A stretch of 64,000 bases of DNA, taken from assembly GCF_000021985.1 (NCBI RefSeq), contig NC_011901.1, positions 3,048,501-3,112,500 of the forward strand. The letters run 5' to 3'. Within the stretch, counting starts at the first letter, position 1; every line of letters begins with the position of its first letter. A model generated the notes under the pieces. That model was not told the origin of the DNA. It worked only from the letters and a program-made list of their open reading frames with translations, and searched no databases. This document shows positions 25,333-35,236 of this stretch, piece by piece. Made by a program: the position numbers and the translations under genes. This DNA comes from Thioalkalivibrio sulfidiphilus HL-EbGr7. Lineage in GTDB: Bacteria > Pseudomonadota > Gammaproteobacteria > Ectothiorhodospirales > Ectothiorhodospiraceae.

Positions 25333-27705
25333 GTTCTCCCCCTGCCCCGCCAGCTGCATCCAGGTGTCCACCACCGTGTCCGGATTGAGCGAGATGCTCT
25401 CGATCTTCTGCTCCATGAGCCACTGGGCGAGGTCCGGGTAGTCTGACGGACCCTGGCCGCAGATGCCCACGTACTTGCCGGCCCGGTGAGCGGCCTCGAT
25501 GGCCATGGACAGCATCTTCTTCACCGCCGGGTCGCGCTCGTCGAAGCTGCCGGCCACCAGGCCGGAGTCGCGGTCCAGGCCCAGGGTCAGCTGGGTGAGG
25601 TCGTTGGAGCCGATGGAGAAGCCGTCGAAGTGCTTGAGGAATTCGTCGGCCATCACGGCGTTGGAGGGGATCTCGCACATCATGTAGATCTTGAGACCGT
25701 TTTCGCCGCGCTTGAGTCCCATCTCGCCCAGCAGCTTGATCACCCCCTCGGCCTCGGCCAGGGTGCGCACGAAGGGCACCATGATCACCACGTTGGTGAG
25801 CCCCATGTCCTCGCGCACCCGGCGCACCGCCTGGCATTCCAGCTCGAAGCAGGCGCGGAAGTCGTCGGAGAGATAGCGCGAGGTGCCCCGGAAACCGATC
25901 ATGGGGTTTTCCTCGTCGGGCTCGTAGCGATCGCCGGCCAGCAGGTTGGCGTATTCGTTGGACTTGAAGTCCGAGAGGCGCACGATCACCGGCTTGGGCG
26001 CGAACGCGGCGCCCAGGGTGCTGATGCCCTCCACCAGGCGGTCCACGTAGAAGCTCACCGGGTCCTTGTAGCCGGCGATGCGCTTGTCCACCTCGGCGCG
26101 CAGCTCATCGGGCAGGGTGTGGTATTCCAGCAGCGCCTTGGGGTGCACGCCGATCATGTTGTTGATGATGAACTCCAGGCGCGCCAGGCCCACGCCGTGG
26201 TTGGGGATGCTGCTGAAGTGGAAGGCACGGCCCGGGTTGCCCACGTTCATCATCACCTTCACGGGCAGATCGGGCATGCTGTCGGTGCGGGTGCGCAGCA
26301 CGTCGAAGTCCAGCTTGCCCTCGTAGACACGACCCTCGTCGCCCTCGGCGCAGACCACCGTGGCCTCGGCGCCGTCGGGAATGGTATCGGTGGCGTTGCC
26401 GCAGCCCACCACGGCGGGGATGCCCATCTCGCGGGCGATGATGGCGGCGTGGCAGGTGCGACCGCCGCGGTTGGTGACGATGGCCGCGGCGCGCTTCATG
26501 ATCGGCTCCCAGTCCGGGTCGGTCATGTCGGTGACCAGCACGTCGCCGGGCTGCACCTTGTCCATCTCGTCCAGACCCGAGACCACGCGCACCTTGCCGG
26601 CACCGATCTTCTGACCGATGGCGCGGCCCGTGGCGAAGATCCTGCCGCCCTTCTGCTTGAGGCGGAACCGCTCGATCACCTGGCCGTCGGCACGGCTCTC
26701 CACGGTCTCGGGCCGGGCCTGAACGATGTACAGACCACCGTCCACGCCGTCCATGGCCCATTCGATGTCCATGGGGCGCCCGTAGTGCTTCTCGATGATC
26801 ACCGCCTGGCGGGCGAGATCCATGACCTGCTCATCGGTGAGACAGAAACGGTAGCGCTCGGCGGCCTCCACCTCCACGGTTCGGGTGTGCTTGCCGTCCT
26901 CGCCGAAGATCATCTTGATGGCCTTGGAGCCCATGTTACGGCGCAGGATGGCGGGCCGGCCGGCGGCCAGGGCGGGCTTGTAGACATGGAACTCGTCCGG
27001 GTTCACGGCGCCCTGCACCACGGTCTCGCCCAGGCCCCAGGCGCCGGTGATGAACACCGCGTCGCGGAAACCGGATTCCGTGTCCAGGGTGAACATCACG
27101 CCACTCGCGCCCACGTCACTGCGCACCATGCGCTGGATGCCGGCGGACAGGGCCACCTCGGCGTGATCGAAGCCCTGGTGCACCCGGTAGGAGATGGCGC
27201 GGTCGTTGTAGAGGGAGGCGAACACCTCGTGGATGGCCTTGAACACGCCTTCCTCGCCGCGCACGTTGAGGAAGGTCTCCTGCTGGCCGGCGAAGGAGGC
27301 GTCGGGCAGGTCCTCGGCGGTGGCCGAGGAACGCACGGCCACGGTGCACTCGCCCTCGGTCTCCGCCTCCAGGCGCTTGTACGCTTCCCGGATGGCGTCG
27401 GTGAGCGGCTGCGGGAACGGCGTCTCCACCACCCACTGACGGATGGTGCGCCCGGCCTCGCGCAGGGCGTTGATGTCGTCCACGTCCAGCTTGTCGAGCA
27501 GCCCGTTGATGCGCTTGTCCAGGTCCTCGTGGCGCAGGAACTCGCGATAGGCCTCGGCCGTGGTGGCGAAGCCGCCGGGGACCTTCACCCCGGCCTCGGA
27601 CAGCCCGCTGATCATCTCGCCCAGGGAGGCGTTCTTGCCGCCCACCCGGGGCACGTCGTGCATGCCCAGCTCCTCGAACCACAGCACATAATCGCTCATG
27701 TCCAA
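25330..27705 (-). CDS. ppsA: Phosphoenolpyruvate synthase (pyruvate, water dikinase)
   Basis: A 791-residue three-domain enzyme that converts pyruvate and ATP to PEP, the entry to gluconeogenesis. The N-terminal ATP-binding domain starts [12 protein letters not shown]; the swivelling phosphohistidine domain has [21 protein letters not shown] (catalytic His); the C-terminal TIM barrel ends with [20 protein letters not shown]. Length is normal for the family. The regulator gene ppsR lies immediately downstream in the same direction, which supports both calls. Confidence 0.97.
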   Translation of the reverse strand: MDMSDYVLWFEELGMHDVPRVGGKNASLGEMISGLSEAGVKVPGGFATTAEAYREFLRHEDLDKRINGLLDKLDVDDINALREAGRTIRQWVVETPFPQPLTDAIREAYKRLEAETEGECTVAVRSSATAEDLPDASFAGQQETFLNVRGEEGVFKAIHEVFASLYNDRAISYRVHQGFDHAEVALSAGIQRMVRSDVGASGVMFTLDTESGFRDAVFITGAWGLGETVVQGAVNPDEFHVYKPALAAGRPAILRRNMGSKAIKMIFGEDGKHTRTVEVEAAERYRFCLTDEQVMDLARQAVIIEKHYGRPMDIEWAMDGVDGGLYIVQARPETVESRADGQVIERFRLKQKGGRIFATGRAIGQKIGAGKVRVVSGLDEMDKVQPGDVLVTDMTDPDWEPIMKRAAAIVTNRGGRTCHAAIIAREMGIPAVVGCGNATDTIPDGAEATVVCAEGDEGRVYEGKLDFDVLRTRTDSMPDLPVKVMMNVGNPGRAFHFSSIPNHGVGLARLEFIINNMIGVHPKALLEYHTLPDELRAEVDKRIAGYKDPVSFYVDRLVEGISTLGAAFAPKPVIVRLSDFKSNEYANLLAGDRYEPDEENPMIGFRGTSRYLSDDFRACFELECQAVRRVREDMGLTNVVIMVPFVRTLAEAEGVIKLLGEMGLKRGENGLKIYMMCEIPSNAVMADEFLKHFDGFSIGSNDLTQLTLGLDRDSGLVAGSFDERDPAVKKMLSMAIEAAHRAGKYVGICGQGPSDYPDLAQWLMEQKIESISLNPDTVVDTWMQLAGQGEN

Positions 27706-28070
27706 CCTCCGCCTCTTGCCCGGAACCGGCCCGCAGACCGGCTGAATGTAATGTTCGACTGCGTATGGGAGCCCGTGACCGAACCTGTTACTTCAGCCTA
27801 GGCCACGTCCCCCGACTGCGCCAGAAAAGCATACAGACATGAATCCTGCCACCCTGTTCCCGCCTCTTGAAGAATGAGACGGCCACGGCCCAAGACATCT
27901 ATATGACCTAGGCAACAGTATACGGACGATCAGCGCCCGAAACACCCGCATCCGGGCAGGGCTGCTTCACATCCAGGGGAACCATCCCGGACCCATGCGG
28001 ACAAAAATACTCGTAGACATCCGCACTTAAGCCTCACACCCGCCCGCAAGTCCACACCAAGGTCAAGGTC
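27706..28070. other. Divergent intergenic region between ppsA and the protease operon
   Basis: 365 bp with no plausible frame. It must contain the promoters for ppsA (-) and for the operon starting at 28071 (+). I saw no repeat or convincing sigma70 pair; AGGTTGGACAT near 27700-27712 provides the ppsA ribosome site. Confidence 0.6.
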
Positions 28071-28589
28071 ATGCCCCGCATCATCCCCTGGATCCTGATC
28101 CTCGCCGCCTGGACCCTGCCGCTCCAGGCAGAGACCCCGGAGCCCCCCAGGGACCTCGCCGAACTGAGCATCCACGGCTGGGTGGAACAGGTGGTGCTCA
28201 AGCCCGAGAACATCCGGCTCAATGCCAAGATGGACACCGGCGCCACCACCTCCTCCCTGAACGCCCTGAACAAGGAGATCTTCGAACGCGACGGCGAGGA
28301 GTGGATCGGCTTCGACATCGTCAATCCCAGGGACGAGAACGACAAGGTGCGCCTGGAGCGCAAGATCGTGCGCTACGTGCGCATCATCCGCCACGACGGC
28401 AACCATCAGCGCCGCCCGGTGGTGAACATGGGCATCTGCATGGGTGAGCACTACCGGGAGTCGGAGATCAGCCTCATCGACCGCACCGAGCTCACCTACC
28501 AGGCCCTGATCGGCCGCAACCACATGGAAGGCCTGGTCCTGGTGGACTCCGGCCACAAGAACCTGCAAGCGCCCCGCTGCCCGGACTGA
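28071..28589 (+). CDS. ATP-dependent zinc protease-like (DUF785, retropepsin-fold) secreted protein
   Basis: 172 residues with a signal peptide (MPRIIPWILILAAWTLPLQA) and an aspartyl-protease-like core: LNAKMDTGATTSSLNAL holds the DTGA catalytic-type motif, and YQALIGRNHMEGLVLVD is the second family block. These are the RimB/DUF785 single-domain retropepsin-like proteins. It is the first gene of a conserved three-gene unit with a 7TM transglutaminase-like protein and an ATP-grasp ligase. The target peptide is unknown. Confidence 0.82.
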   Translation: MPRIIPWILILAAWTLPLQAETPEPPRDLAELSIHGWVEQVVLKPENIRLNAKMDTGATTSSLNALNKEIFERDGEEWIGFDIVNPRDENDKVRLERKIVRYVRIIRHDGNHQRRPVVNMGICMGEHYRESEISLIDRTELTYQALIGRNHMEGLVLVDSGHKNLQAPRCPD

Positions 28590-28601
28590 GCCGATCTCCC
28601 C

Positions 28602-30122
28602 GTGAAAAGACTGCATCTGACCCTGCTGGTGCTGGGACTGCTGGCCACCAGCCTCGCCCTCGTTGTCTACAAGGTCAACGTGCTGGGCTTCCCGCTCAAA
28701 CCCGCCCAGACCGTGGACAACTGGGTCGTGGAGGCGCGGGTGGCCTTCGAGCCCAGCGGCGGCGCGCTCACCGCACGCCTGGCCCTGCCCGACGACCCGC
28801 CGGGCTTCGGCATCCTGGACGAGAACTTCATCTCCCGGGGCTATGGCCTGACCACCGCCCAGCAGGGCGAGAACCGGGAGGCCCAGTGGACCACCCGCAC
28901 CCCCAGCGGCCGGCAGGTGCTCTACTACCGAGCCACGGTCTATGAGCTGAACCGGGAACGCCCCGCGCCCCCCTACCCCGGCCCGGTGTCGGTCCCCGAC
29001 TACGACGAACCCTACCGCTCCGCCGCCCTGGCCCTGCTGGACAGCGTGCGCGATCGTTCCGCCGACATCACCAGCTTCGCCTCGGTGCTGGTGAGCGACC
29101 TGAACTCCCCCGCGCCGGACGAGAACGCGGCGCTGTTCATCCAGCGCAATGCCTCGGATGCCGACAAGGTGCGCACCACCATCGAACTGCTCGCCGGCGC
29201 GCGCATACCGGCGCGTATGGTGCATGGCATCACCCTCACCGACTGGGCCCGGCAGGCCGCGCCGCTCGCCTGGCTGGAGGTGCACAACACCCGGGAATGG
29301 GTGCCCATCAACCCGCACACCGGCACCGCCGGCTACCCCGACAACTTCCTGGTGTGGTGGTACGGCGACCGCGAGCCCCTGCTGGTGGACCGGGCCAACC
29401 GCCCGGAGATCAGCTTTGCGGTGACCCGCAACATCCACGACGCCATCGACGTGGCCGAACAGCGCGCCCAGCTGATGGACTCTCGCGTGGTGGACTTCTC
29501 CCTGTTCGGCCTGCCGGTGCAGACCCAGAACATGTACCGGGTGCTGCTCATGGTGCCCGTGGGCGCGCTGATCATCGTGCTGCTCAGAAACGTGGTAGGC
29601 ATCCAGACCTTCGGCACCTTCATGCCGGTGCTGATCGCGCTGTCCTTCCGCGAGACCCAGTTGCTGGGCGGCATCATCCTGTTCACCCTGATCGTCTCCC
29701 TGGGCCTGGCCATCCGCTTCTACCTGGAACACCTCAAGCTGCTGCTGGTGCCGCGGCTGGCCTCAGTGGTGATCGTGGTGATCATGCTCATGGCCGGCAT
29801 CAGCATCCTGAGCCACAACTTAGGCATCGAGCAGGGCCTGTCGCTCGCCCTGTTCCCCATGGTGATCCTGGCCATGACCATCGAGCGCATGTCCCTGGTG
29901 TGGGAGGAACACAGTCCCGCGGATGCCATCAAGCAGGGGCTCGGCAGTCTCGCCGTGGCGGCGGTGAGTTACCTCATCATGATCAACCGCCAGCTGGAGC
30001 ACCTGATCTTCGTGTTCCCGGAACTGCTGCTCATCGTGCTGGCGCTCACCCTGCTGCTGGGCCGCTACACCGGCTACCGGCTCACGGAACTGCTGCGCTT
30101 TCGCGCGCTGAAGGCTCCGTGA
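28602..30122 (+). CDS. Inactive transglutaminase fused to seven transmembrane helices
   Basis: 506 residues, GTG start. One N-terminal helix (about 5-25) is followed by a periplasmic domain of transglutaminase fold: ATTIELLAGARIPARMVHGI and WLEVHNTREWVPINPHTG are recognisable, but the usual catalytic Cys is absent, the position reading as NASDADKVRTT. Residues about 315-500 form roughly seven hydrophobic helices (LLMVPVGALIIVLLRNVVGI; FGTFMPVLIALSF). It overlaps the next gene by TGATG. The domain pair is known as a genome-context family; its role is not established. Confidence 0.82.
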   Translation: MKRLHLTLLVLGLLATSLALVVYKVNVLGFPLKPAQTVDNWVVEARVAFEPSGGALTARLALPDDPPGFGILDENFISRGYGLTTAQQGENREAQWTTRTPSGRQVLYYRATVYELNRERPAPPYPGPVSVPDYDEPYRSAALALLDSVRDRSADITSFASVLVSDLNSPAPDENAALFIQRNASDADKVRTTIELLAGARIPARMVHGITLTDWARQAAPLAWLEVHNTREWVPINPHTGTAGYPDNFLVWWYGDREPLLVDRANRPEISFAVTRNIHDAIDVAEQRAQLMDSRVVDFSLFGLPVQTQNMYRVLLMVPVGALIIVLLRNVVGIQTFGTFMPVLIALSFRETQLLGGIILFTLIVSLGLAIRFYLEHLKLLLVPRLASVVIVVIMLMAGISILSHNLGIEQGLSLALFPMVILAMTIERMSLVWEEHSPADAIKQGLGSLAVAAVSYLIMINRQLEHLIFVFPELLLIVLALTLLLGRYTGYRLTELLRFRALKAP

Positions 30123-31096
30123 TGCTGGGGCGCTGGTTCATCACACCGGGAGAACTGCGCCGCCTGGGGGTGCTGGGCATGAATGCGCGCAACGGCGCGT
30201 TCATCGCCCGGTACAACGAGCGCGCCAACTACCCGCTGGTGGACGACAAGCTGCAGACCAAGCGCCTGGCCCTGGACGCTGGCATCGCCGTACCGGAACT
30301 CTACGGCGTGATCGAGACCCAGCAGCAGATCAAGCGCCTGGGCCGGATGCTCGAGGGCCGCGAGGACTTCGTCATCAAGCCCGCCCACGGTGCGGGTGGC
30401 GACGGCATCCTGGTGATCACCGGACGCATGGGGGAAGGGTTTCGCCGCGCCAGCGGCAAGCTCATGGACCTGGAGGCCATCGCCCACCACTGCGCCAACA
30501 TCCTGAGCGGCATGTACAGCCTGGGCGGGCAACCCGACCACGCCATGATCGAATACCGGGTGCAGTTCGACCCGCTGTTCGAGCAGGTCAGTTTCCAGGG
30601 CGTGCCCGACATCCGCACCGTGGTCTACCGGGGCTACCCGGTGATGGCCATGGTGCGCCTGCCCACCCGGCAGGCGGACGGCAAGGCCAACCTGCACCAG
30701 GGCGCCGTGGGCGCCGGCGTGGAGATGGGCAGCGGCGAAACCCTCACCGGCGTCTGGCACAGCCGCATCACCACCCGCCACCCGGACACCGGCGCGGACA
30801 TCGCCGGCATCCCCATCCCCGACTGGGACACACTGCTGGAACTGGCCGCCCGCTGCCACGACCTCACGGACCTGGGTTATCTCGGTGTGGACGTGGTGCT
30901 CGACCGTGACCACGGCCCGCTGATTCTGGAGCTGAATGCCCGCCCGGGTCTGGCCATCCAGATCGCCAATCGGGAAGGCCTGATGCACCGCATCCGCGCC
31001 GTCGACCAGCGCCTGGCGGACATCGAGGACACGGAAGACGCCAGGGCCCGCGCCGCCTGGGCGCAGGTGCGTTTCGCGGTCAGCCAGGCAGTTTGA
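30122..31096 (+). CDS. Alpha-L-glutamate ligase-like ATP-grasp protein
   Basis: 324 residues of the RimK-related ATP-grasp fold: DDKLQTKRLALDAGIAVPEL, the P-loop-like FVIKPAHGAGGDGILVI, and the metal-binding end LGVDVVLDRDHGPLILELNA-RPG. RimK enzymes add glutamates to protein or peptide C-termini; the acceptor here is unknown. It is translationally coupled to the 7TM protein and follows the protease-like gene, so the unit may attach, sense and trim a peptide at the envelope (inference). Confidence 0.85.
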   Translation: MLGRWFITPGELRRLGVLGMNARNGAFIARYNERANYPLVDDKLQTKRLALDAGIAVPELYGVIETQQQIKRLGRMLEGREDFVIKPAHGAGGDGILVITGRMGEGFRRASGKLMDLEAIAHHCANILSGMYSLGGQPDHAMIEYRVQFDPLFEQVSFQGVPDIRTVVYRGYPVMAMVRLPTRQADGKANLHQGAVGAGVEMGSGETLTGVWHSRITTRHPDTGADIAGIPIPDWDTLLELAARCHDLTDLGYLGVDVVLDRDHGPLILELNARPGLAIQIANREGLMHRIRAVDQRLADIEDTEDARARAAWAQVRFAVSQAV

Positions 31097-31098
31097 TA

Positions 31099-32007
31099 TC
31101 AGGGCACATGCAGCACCGTCTCCGCGCTGTGCACGCCCCGCACGCGGCGCTCCAGCCAGCGCTGGGTGGCGCGCCAGTCGAGGCTGTGACGTGAAACGGC
31201 CTCCAGGGGCAGCAGCAGGAAATCCTCCCGGGCGTTGACCGTGACACGCTGCCCGCCGCCCGGTTCCTCATGCACGCGGATCGCCTGCCACTCGATGCGC
31301 CCGCCTTCCCGCTGCACCTGCGCGAGCACCCGGGCCAGGGTGTCCAGCTCCAGGGCCAGGGCGCGGCATTGCGCCTCGCGGGCCTCCCGGTCGCGCAGAT
31401 CCGGGTACTCGCAACGCACCCCCGTCTCCGACTCCCAGCCCGGGCGCCGATCCTGGCTGAAACTCCAGGCGCCATTGACCCAATCCGCCCCCTGCACCGC
31501 GCGGGCCGTGCCCTGGGCCCGGGTCTCGCCGCAGGGATAGTCGGCGCAGAAGCGCTGCAGCAGTTCCGCCTCGCGACGGGCCTGGTCGCGCATGCGCGGC
31601 CAGCTCACCAGCACGGGGCGGCCGTCCAGGAGCAGCATCACCTGCCCCTGGCGGTCCGCGCGCACCCGTACATCTTCAGCCACGTTCAGCCACTGCCAGG
31701 CCTGGTCCAGCTCCCGCAGTTGCAGGGCCGTGGCCTGGCGCCAGCGATCCAGCCTGCGATCCCGCGCCGCATCCGCCCCCCGCGCCAGCCCCGATTCGCC
31801 CAGCTCCTCCTCGTAGGCCTGCACCATGGCCTCAAGGGTTAGAGAAGCAAAGGCCATGTGGGACTGCACCGGCGCATCTTTCAGGGTCTCCACCACCTGC
31901 AGCAGGGCGGAGGGCTGCACGTACAGCTGGCGCGGTGCGTCGGCGTGGGCAGGGAGAACCCCGTGGCCCAGGGTTGTGAGGAGAATGAGGGAGAGGAATG
32001 TGCGCAT
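31099..32007 (-). CDS. Uncharacterised periplasmic protein
   Basis: 302 residues from MRTFLSLILLTTLGHGVLPAHA, a signal peptide, at 32007; the longer ATG at 32115 lacks a signal. The mature part is rich in Arg, Gln and Glu and strongly helical to residue ~190, with a cysteine set (CADYPCG, CEYPD, CRAL). I do not recognise the family. It converges with the ATP-grasp gene with only 2 nt between the stops and might belong functionally with that operon. Confidence 0.7.
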   Translation of the reverse strand: MRTFLSLILLTTLGHGVLPAHADAPRQLYVQPSALLQVVETLKDAPVQSHMAFASLTLEAMVQAYEEELGESGLARGADAARDRRLDRWRQATALQLRELDQAWQWLNVAEDVRVRADRQGQVMLLLDGRPVLVSWPRMRDQARREAELLQRFCADYPCGETRAQGTARAVQGADWVNGAWSFSQDRRPGWESETGVRCEYPDLRDREAREAQCRALALELDTLARVLAQVQREGGRIEWQAIRVHEEPGGGQRVTVNAREDFLLLPLEAVSRHSLDWRATQRWLERRVRGVHSAETVLHVP

Positions 32008-32226
32008 GGTTGGGGCCTTTGCCCGAATTCTAAAACAACGGGCGGCTGGCTGCTGTGCTGATGGGCACACCGGGGAGTCTGGGGGCTGGAGACTGGTACA
32101 CAAAAAAGCCAGCATTATCAGGCTGGCCTTTTGGGATGCGGCGGATTTGGAAAGATTTGATGGAATCTAACGACTTAACATCACTTGCGTAGGTGCGTCA
32201 GGGCCGTAGTCAAGTGGAAGATATGG
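32008..32226. other. Left boundary of the AT-rich island
   Basis: Composition drops sharply through this stretch. An AAAAAAGCCAGC...GCTGGCCTTTT hairpin (about 32102-32132) could end the transcript of the island. No target-site duplicate of the tRNA-Phe end was found here. Confidence 0.45.
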
Positions 32227-32667
32227 CTATGCACCAGCTCGCTTGGTTTTAGTATTAAACTTCGGTTTGTGCTTATACACCAAATACTCTTCAATTTCTG
32301 TTCTGCCGAACAATATTGGAACAACCACCACATGCAGCGTTTCCATGTATTCATTTACTTTCTGTTCAATATGTTCAGGGAATTTTTGTTTTGATGTTGC
32401 TTTCTCATAACCCTTAATATGTGAAAATAACTTTACTCCGATATTGCGTCTTAATGTGTGATTTACTGTGCGGCGAACATCGCGCATTCTTGCCTTAAGC
32501 GACCCACTTTCACCAACATAGACAATTTTTCCTTTCTCAAAAAAAGCATATATACTTGCCTTTTCAGTTATATGTTTTGCCCACTTTGTTGAAATATCAA
32601 ATGGTTTCCTATTTGATCTACAGAAAATGGTCTCTTCATATTCCTTGATTATTTTCTCTACGTTCAT
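32227..32667 (-). CDS. GIY-YIG nuclease-domain protein
   Basis: 146 residues, AT-rich codons. The GIY-YIG core is visible: ASIYAFFEKGKIVYVGESGSLKARMRDV (first and second Tyr motifs and Arg), a His-rich helix, and FGRTEIEEYLVYKHKPKFN carrying the metal-binding Glu and the final Asn. There is no extra DNA-binding domain. Such stand-alone domains occur in restriction enzymes, homing elements and defence islands. It is downstream of and co-oriented with the ABC-3C operon, but separated by 163 bp and a weak terminator. Confidence 0.78.
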   Translation of the reverse strand: MNVEKIIKEYEETIFCRSNRKPFDISTKWAKHITEKASIYAFFEKGKIVYVGESGSLKARMRDVRRTVNHTLRRNIGVKLFSHIKGYEKATSKQKFPEHIEQKVNEYMETLHVVVVPILFGRTEIEEYLVYKHKPKFNTKTKRAGA

Positions 32668-32699
32668 ATCTATTGCACATTAGGCTCGCATGAGGGGCG

Positions 32700-32718
32700 C
32701 GAAAAAAGCGCAGCTTTT
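32700..32718 (-). terminator. Weak terminator after the ABC-3C operon
   Basis: On the minus strand AAAAGC-TGC-GCTTTTTTC: a short stem with a T run, 110 nt after the ATPase stop. Confidence 0.45.
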
Positions 32719-32830
32719 GTGCGTCCAAATGATGAGAATGGTGACAGATTTATTTGCGCGCCTCGAAAATAACTCAGTCACCTTTGTTCCATTAATGTCT
32801 GTTATCAGCCATGTGGCCTGCCCGGTCTTT

Positions 32831-34726
32831 TTATTTGATCCTGAGCGTTCGTTTATCGTGCGTGTAGTGCGGCCCAATGACATAGTCATCGAGTTCTAAC
32901 TCGGGGTTCATCATTGATGTGGTGTAGATGACCTGGTGACGTTCACGTAGTTCGGTCGAATGTTCGACGATCAGGCGCTGGAATAAGTGACTTCTCTCAA
33001 CCTCCATTCCCTTGTCTTCGACGTTGTCGAGCAGAATGAATCGTGGATGGTTGAATAGCTCATCGTTACCAGCAGCCATGAACAGGCTGAAAATGGCTGT
33101 GTTCTTGAGGAAGACGTTGCTGCTTTCTGCGAAATTCATCTGCCCATCGACGAACATCGCATCATCCCGAAAATTGAGCTCAACGAGCTCCGGGTTCTTG
33201 AACTCTGGCTGGCGATCGAGGTCGCTTCTAAGCAACAAGCGCCCCCACTCAGAAACAGCATTAAGCGCCTTGCTTCGCCGGCTTACCGCCCGACGTTCTA
33301 GCGCTTTCCTGCGGTCCGAAAGATCCGTGATTTGTCCTTGCAGCTCCTGCTTACGCAGTGACAGAGATTGAACTTCTTCCGCAACGGACAACATGTCTGT
33401 CAGGTGGGTGAGTTCTTGATCAATCTGTCCGATGCGCTGATAGCGTTCTGCCAAGAAGGCTTCTCGTGGCGAAGAGCTCAGGTCAAATTTGGTCGAGTAC
33501 TCGGATAGGTTTTTCGAATAGCTCCTTTTAAGCCAGCGAAGTTCGACGCGATCCTTGGTGAGCCTTGCCTCATGTTCTGCGAAAAGTTGTTTTGACTCCC
33601 GCAATTGAATTTCGAGATCAAGCCGAACCTGGTTGTACTTCGATTTGTCTTCCTCAGGATCAGTATGCTGACCGCAAACATTGCAGACATGTGGGTCGGA
33701 TACTGGATGGAGATGCGACAGGCAAGCGGGACAACGGGTAAATTCTATTGCACCGATGGCCTGGAAAGTACTCTCAGCGACTTTAACTTGCTCGATGTGT
33801 TCTGCGAGAAATGCCTGATACTCTGTGAGCTCTCCTAACTCCAGCTCGTGTTTTGCAATGGATTCCTCCAAGGAGGCAATCGCTTTCTTCTCTTTAACCA
33901 GGCTTTGCTGTGCCGATTGCCGATCCTTCAGAAAGTCTTTGTTATCACCTTGCTCCACCAAAGAGTCGACATTTTCAATCTCTCGATATGCCGCCGACTT
34001 TTCTTCTTCCAATTGACGACATTGGCGATCGATTGCGTCCGGTCGATCAAACTGAGCTCCATGAGGTAGCGCCTGGATTAGTGATGACAACCTCTGGCTC
34101 ACCTTTGCGAATTCGGCATCCAACTCCCGGAGATTTAAGCTGATTTCATAGATCTCATAGCCGCTAATTCCGCAGATCAGGTCACCAACCGCTTCGCGAA
34201 TATCCTGTTTGTCAAATGACTCAAATCGGAACAAGCGAGTCGACGGCGTCCTTTGGTCTGAGTATAGCAGGCGCATAACTTGATGCATTGTGATGTTCGA
34301 AGCGCCGACACTTTGAGCTTCCGGAATATTCAGTGAGCGAAACATAACTTGAGAAAAGCTTTCGCGCCTCTCGGATCTTCGAATAGGGAAAGTCTCCCAG
34401 CCATCCAACGCATGCTTGTCTGCTTGATCGAATGGGCCAAAAAATACTTTGATGGGCGTGGTCTTGTTCCCGATTTTTCTTAAGAGAGTTAGCTTTCCAT
34501 GGTTTGTAACCACCTCTGCCTGCACCTCGTCACAGTGTGCGGCGGCATCCTTCCAAGAATCGAACTCACCACCAAGTGCGTAGAAGATGAAATCGGCGAT
34601 CGTTGATTTTCCTGAGCCATTCTCGCCACGGATGATGTTGACGCCTTCATGAAACTCTTGGTCATAGGCAACGTGGCCATGACGCAACACGCGCAGTCTG
34701 TTAAGTGTGAATCGTGGGCAATCCAT
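32831..34726 (-). CDS. ABC-3C system ATPase: Rad50/SMC-like with zinc-ribbon coiled coil
   Basis: 631 residues. Walker A is G34-ENGSGKST; a long coiled coil spans about 195-480 and is interrupted by a four-cysteine zinc motif C332-PAC-335 and C348-NVC-351, like a zinc hook. The C-terminal half has an ABC-signature region (NFAESSNVFLKNTAIFSLFM) and Walker B RFILLDNVEDKG (D567). LLDNVEDKG is typical of ATPases of three-component conflict systems. It starts 3 nt after the middle-component gene. It is a likely nucleic-acid sensor controlling the effector (family knowledge and inference). Codon and base use are unlike the flanking core genes. Confidence 0.82.
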   Translation of the reverse strand: MDCPRFTLNRLRVLRHGHVAYDQEFHEGVNIIRGENGSGKSTIADFIFYALGGEFDSWKDAAAHCDEVQAEVVTNHGKLTLLRKIGNKTTPIKVFFGPFDQADKHALDGWETFPIRRSERRESFSQVMFRSLNIPEAQSVGASNITMHQVMRLLYSDQRTPSTRLFRFESFDKQDIREAVGDLICGISGYEIYEISLNLRELDAEFAKVSQRLSSLIQALPHGAQFDRPDAIDRQCRQLEEEKSAAYREIENVDSLVEQGDNKDFLKDRQSAQQSLVKEKKAIASLEESIAKHELELGELTEYQAFLAEHIEQVKVAESTFQAIGAIEFTRCPACLSHLHPVSDPHVCNVCGQHTDPEEDKSKYNQVRLDLEIQLRESKQLFAEHEARLTKDRVELRWLKRSYSKNLSEYSTKFDLSSSPREAFLAERYQRIGQIDQELTHLTDMLSVAEEVQSLSLRKQELQGQITDLSDRRKALERRAVSRRSKALNAVSEWGRLLLRSDLDRQPEFKNPELVELNFRDDAMFVDGQMNFAESSNVFLKNTAIFSLFMAAGNDELFNHPRFILLDNVEDKGMEVERSHLFQRLIVEHSTELRERHQVIYTTSMMNPELELDDYVIGPHYTHDKRTLRIK

Positions 34727-34729
34727 GTC

Positions 34730-35236
34730 TTAGACCATCCTCCTCAATCCGGTTCTTTTTCGCAGATCTACCGAATCTCCTTCGGAGATTTGACTGAAAC
34801 TTCTTGCTAAGAACTCGATCACCTTGATGTCCCTCTCAGAAAGTCCACCCACAACGCGAGATTCGGCGAATTCCTCACCGGAACAGGAAAGCGAAGCATT
34901 GCCTTCATGGAGTGCATCTGAGCTCAAGAGGTTTCTGGCGGCCATGGCTTGAACGGCTTTCTTTTGAATGGACTCCATTTTGTGGAACAGAATGGATGGC
35001 GTCGGGTACGTCAAGAAGGACTTTTCGGGCTTTTGAATCTCCAGATCTTTGAATGTTGCTCGAACATCGGCGGGCATGTGTACGCTGTGCAGCAGCGGTG
35101 GATTGGCGAAGTAGAAATCGGATATGTACAGACGCTCCAACGGGGCCGTGCTCTTCTCCCAAAAATACAGCAACGCCGCAACTCGCCGGATCGCGTGGTA
35201 GATATCGAGCTGCGGATACCAGACCCTCGTCATCAT
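34730..35236 (-). CDS. ABC-3C system middle component (MC)
   Basis: 168 residues starting at ATG 35236, which overlaps the hydrolase stop (ATGA). The N-terminus MMTRVWYPQLDIYHAIRRVAALLYF and the block LERLYISDFYFANPPLL resemble the helical, winged-helix-like middle components that always stand between the CTD protein and the ATPase in ABC-3C loci. It has no enzymatic motif. Assignment rests on size, the LYISDFYF-type motif and gene order. Confidence 0.7.
   Translation of the reverse strand: MMTRVWYPQLDIYHAIRRVAALLYFWEKSTAPLERLYISDFYFANPPLLHSVHMPADVRATFKDLEIQKPEKSFLTYPTPSILFHKMESIQKKAVQAMAARNLLSSDALHEGNASLSCSGEEFAESRVVGGLSERDIKVIEFLARSFSQISEGDSVDLRKRTGLRRMV

Noticed and set aside
25486-27801. 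771-codon open frame antisense to ppsA (and similar long antisense frames opposite pyrC', asmA, mutY, malic enzyme)
   Set aside because: These arise from GC-rich codon bias of the true gene; their translations are His/Gly/Gln-rich low-complexity with no family motif.
32680-32899. Overlapping 69-codon frames on both strands at the end of the ATPase gene
   Set aside because: They overlap the ATPase coding end and a hairpin, have no ribosome site and no recognisable motif.
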